From Spirochaetaceae bacterium (GTDB taxonomy: Bacteria; Spirochaetota; Spirochaetia; Treponematales; Breznakiellaceae): DNA of 7,412 nt. The position numbers and the translations under genes were made by a program. Position 1 is the stretch's first letter, and each line of letters starts with the position of its first letter. This document shows, piece after piece, positions 5,170 to 7,412 of this stretch. Where the stretch lies: contig JAITGR010000052.1 in assembly GCA_031280455.1 (NCBI GenBank), positions 1-7,412 of the forward strand. Reading direction: 5' to 3'. A model generated the notes under the pieces. That model saw nothing but the letters and a program-made list of their open reading frames with translations. It searched no databases and was not told the origin of the DNA.

Positions 5170-7412
5170 TGTACGTCGTCCCATCGTCGTCCCGCCGCCG
5201 CGAAGAGCCGGAACGCTCCCCGCCAGAGAAGCCGCCGCCAGAGAAGCCGCCGCCGTGCGGGGGGGCCGGCTTTTTCGCGGACGAGGCCGCGGTGCCGGAG
5301 CCGCCTGCAACGGCGGCAGCCGCCGCGCCGGTTTTGCGCGAAAGGCTTATGCGCCGGCGTTCAGTGTCGATAGCGATAATCGTAAAGTCCAGCACATCGC
5401 CCACTTTAATAAGTTCCAGCGGGTCTTTTACATAGGAATCGGAAAGTTCCGAAATATGTACCAGCGCCGTCTCTTTAAGCCCAATGTCGACAAACGCGCC
5501 AAAATCGACCACGTTCTTTATTTTTCCGGTAACCGGCGCGCCAATCTGCAAATCCTCAAAACTGACAATGCCCTTGCGCATAATCGGCGCGGGATAGCCC
5601 TCGCGCGGGTCGCGCCCGGGTTTTTTCAGTTCGCCGGCAATGTCCGTTATCGTGCTGTCGCCTACCTGGTATTTTTCTTTTAGTTTTTCAATTTCCGCGC
5701 GCGAAAGGCTGCCCGTCGTTGTCATGGTGGCGTGAATTTCGCGGGCTATGGGGTAGTTTTCGGGGTGCACCCAGGTATTGTCCAGAATTTCGGCGCTTTC
5801 CGGTATTTTCAAAAAGCCCGCGCACTGTTCAAAACTTTTTGGCCCCATGCCCGGCACCTGCAAAATTTCGGCGCGGTTGCCGATTTTTCCCTTTTCGTCA
5901 CGAAAGCGCACGATTTTTTTTGCCAGCGACGCGTTGATGCCGGAAACGTACTTCAACAGCGACGCGCTGGCGGTGTTCAGTTGCACGCCGACGTTGTTGA
6001 CGACCGAGCCGACAACTTCGTCCAGCGTTTCCGAAAGCCGCTTCTGGTTTACGTCATGCTGGTACAAGCCCACGCCTATCGACTTGGGGTCGATTTTGAC
6101 AAGCTCGGCGAGCGGGTCTTGCAGCCGCCGGCCTATGGATATAGCGCCGCGAATGGTCAGGTCGAGTTCGGGGAACTCCTCGCGCGCTATGTCGCTGGCC
6201 GAATACACCGACGCGCCGTCCTCGTCGACGACCGTGTAGCTTACATCGCGCGCGCTGCCGGCTATGACCTGCGCGACAATTTCCTGCACCTCTTTGGAGC
6301 CGGTACCGTTGCCCACGGCTATAAGCTGAACGGCGTAGGTTTGCAGGGCGGCGCTTATCAGTTTTTTGGCTTCGTCCGTCTTGTGGTTAAAAATCTTAAA
6401 GTCGCCCAAATACTTGCCGGTCTCGTCCAGCGCGGCGCACTTGGTACCGGTTCGTATGCCGGGGTCTATGCCCAAAACGCGCGTTCCTTTAATAGGGCGC
6501 TGCATCAGCAGGTTTTTCAGGTTTGAACTGAACACGCCGATGCCATGCCCGTCCGCCGCGTCGCTTGCGTCGCCGCGCAGCTCGCGTATAACCGCCGGCG
6601 AGAGGAGGCGGCGCAGGCCGTCTTCAACGGCGGTTTTGTGGTAATCGTTGCGGAACACGCACTTTGCCTGCAATTTTTGCACGGCGCTGTCCGCGTCAAC
6701 GTCGATGGTTGTTTCCAGCTTGCCTTCACGCTCGCCGCGGTTTATCGCAAGAACGCGGTGCGGCTTGATGCGGGCAAGGGCTTCGGTGTAGTCCCAGTAC
6801 ATTTGGTACACGGACGTTTTCATTTCGTCCTCGCCGCCAACACCCTTAACGATGATTTTTCCGTCCGCCAGATAGAAGTTTTTGACCAGCGCGCGGTTTT
6901 CGCTGTCCTGCGCCGTCCGCTCGGCGATAATGTCCATAGCGCCCTGCAAGGCATCGTTGGCGGACGCCACCGAGCGTTCCGGGTTTTCGGCATCCTCGCG
7001 CATATATGCGGCGGCGGCTTCCCGCAGCGCGTCCGCCGCAAGCTCCAGCATGGCCGCGGCAAGCCCTTCCAGGCCTTTTTCTATGGCTATCATGCCGCGC
7101 GTTTTTTTCTTGCGCTTGTACGGCGCGTAAATGTCTTCCAGCTCGACGAGCGTTTGCGCTTTTTGAATGTTGGCCAAAAGCAGCGCGTCCAGCTTGCCCT
7201 GCTCAAAAATCCCCCGGATTATCTCGATGCGGCGGTTTTCCATGTTGTTGCCGCTCACCCAGCCGTGTTCAATGTCCCGAACCTGCACTTCGTCCAGATT
7301 GCCGGTTTTTTCCTTCCGGTAGCGGGCGATAAACGGCACGGTGCAGTCTTCGTTCAACAGGCTTATAACGGCGGAAACCTGGGCGCTGGTTATGGCGAGG
7401 CTTTCGGCGATG
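5129..7412 (-). CDS. tex: Tex, S1-domain RNA-binding transcription accessory protein (5' end outside window)
   Basis: About 760 residues are visible. Numbering from the TTG codon at 7357, conserved blocks in order are: TVPFIARYRKEKTGNLDEVQ (6-25), the Tex N-terminal signature; a YqgF/RNase H-like domain (about 293-420) with RVLGIDPGIRTG, AVGNGTGSKE, GASVYSASDIA and the nearly invariant RRLQDPLAELVKIDPKSIGV; helix-hairpin-helix units (about 455-518, NTASASLLKYVSGI and ILQVPGMGPKSF); and an S1 RNA-binding domain (about 604-675, GKIKNVVDFGAFVDIG, LVHISELSD). The tail (676-742) is Gly/Ser/Ala-rich and ends in a basic helix. Tex and its eukaryotic relative Spt6 act with RNA polymerase and nucleic acids; Tex is important for toxin expression in Bordetella and Pseudomonas. 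The frame continues to the window edge with eighteen further residues matching the family N-terminus, so the TTG at 7357 is not the start; only a few residues should be missing. The peptidase gene overlaps its end. Confidence 0.96.
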   Translation of the reverse strand, partial: IAESLAITSAQVSAVISLLNEDCTVPFIARYRKEKTGNLDEVQVRDIEHGWVSGNNMENRRIEIIRGIFEQGKLDALLLANIQKAQTLVELEDIYAPYKRKKKTRGMIAIEKGLEGLAAAMLELAADALREAAAAYMREDAENPERSVASANDALQGAMDIIAERTAQDSENRALVKNFYLADGKIIVKGVGGEDEMKTSVYQMYWDYTEALARIKPHRVLAINRGEREGKLETTIDVDADSAVQKLQAKCVFRNDYHKTAVEDGLRRLLSPAVIRELRGDASDAADGHGIGVFSSNLKNLLMQRPIKGTRVLGIDPGIRTGTKCAALDETGKYLGDFKIFNHKTDEAKKLISAALQTYAVQLIAVGNGTGSKEVQEIVAQVIAGSARDVSYTVVDEDGASVYSASDIAREEFPELDLTIRGAISIGRRLQDPLAELVKIDPKSIGVGLYQHDVNQKRLSETLDEVVGSVVNNVGVQLNTASASLLKYVSGINASLAKKIVRFRDEKGKIGNRAEILQVPGMGPKSFEQCAGFLKIPESAEILDNTWVHPENYPIAREIHATMTTTGSLSRAEIEKLKEKYQVGDSTITDIAGELKKPGRDPREGYPAPIMRKGIVSFEDLQIGAPVTGKIKNVVDFGAFVDIGLKETALVHISELSDSYVKDPLELIKVGDVLDFTIIAIDTERRRISLSRKTGAAAAAVAGGSGTAASSAKKPAPPHGGGFSGGGFSGGERSGSSRRRDDDGTTYNAFAEAFKRLGKK
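5221..5250 (-). repeat. 15-bp tandem duplication in the Tex C-terminal tail
   Basis: Two identical 15-bp units (CGCCAGAGAAGCCGC on the plus strand) encode GGGFS repeated within the glycine-rich tail of Tex. The unit is in frame and lies outside the conserved domains, so it probably only alters the length of a flexible RNA-binding tail. Confidence 0.85.

Noticed and set aside
4592..5683. A 363-codon plus-strand open frame opposite the peptidase and tex genes
   Set aside because: It is a shadow of two well-supported minus-strand genes; its product is Ala/Arg-rich and shows no family motifs.
1..7412. CRISPR arrays, tRNA or rRNA genes, transposase genes
   Set aside because: I looked for regularly spaced repeats, cloverleaf/anticodon structures and transposase motifs by eye and saw none; the repeats present are palindromes or short tandem units without spacers.

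Overview
The window looks like chromosomal DNA of a spirochaete, most probably a treponeme-related species with a GC-rich genome (clearly above 50% by eye). The reasons are the ybeY-tlyC gene pair with a stand-alone TlyC-type CBS protein, an Uma2/DUF820 protein (a family often expanded in treponemes), a loose spirochaete-style lipobox, and palindromic intergenic repeats. No database search was possible, so the organism call is inference.

Layout: (1) 1-1477, minus strand: a large lipoprotein-like gene that runs off the left edge. It carries a run of 12 C (coding strand) between its ATG and its signal sequence. As recorded, the run puts the ATG out of frame with the remaining ~466 open codons; one extra C or two fewer would restore a protein of at least 492 residues. 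This is the most striking feature of the window: a candidate phase-variable surface protein, or a homopolymer sequencing error. (2) 1478-1952: a gene-poor stretch of about 475 bp between divergent genes. It holds a strong sigma70-like promoter for the lipoprotein gene, a perfect 17-bp-arm palindrome where that transcript should begin, a terminator-like hairpin inside its leader, two tandem copies of a 16-bp palindromic unit, and a GC-rich element. (3) 1953-3262, plus strand: ybeY (rRNA maturation endoribonuclease) overlapping tlyC (CBS-pair/CorC-domain protein). (4) 3364-3951, plus strand: an Uma2-family protein, possibly on its own leaderless transcript. (5) 4018-5169, minus strand: a secreted NlpC/P60-type cysteine peptidase. 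(6) 5129-7412, minus strand: tex, an S1/YqgF RNA-binding transcription accessory protein, whose 5' end lies just outside the window. The peptidase start overlaps the tex 3' end by 41 bp, so the two are probably co-transcribed.

Functionally the window combines conserved RNA-metabolism genes (ybeY, tex) with cell-envelope functions (TlyC, a probable peptidoglycan hydrolase, the lipoprotein). The accessory character is concentrated in the left 2 kb.
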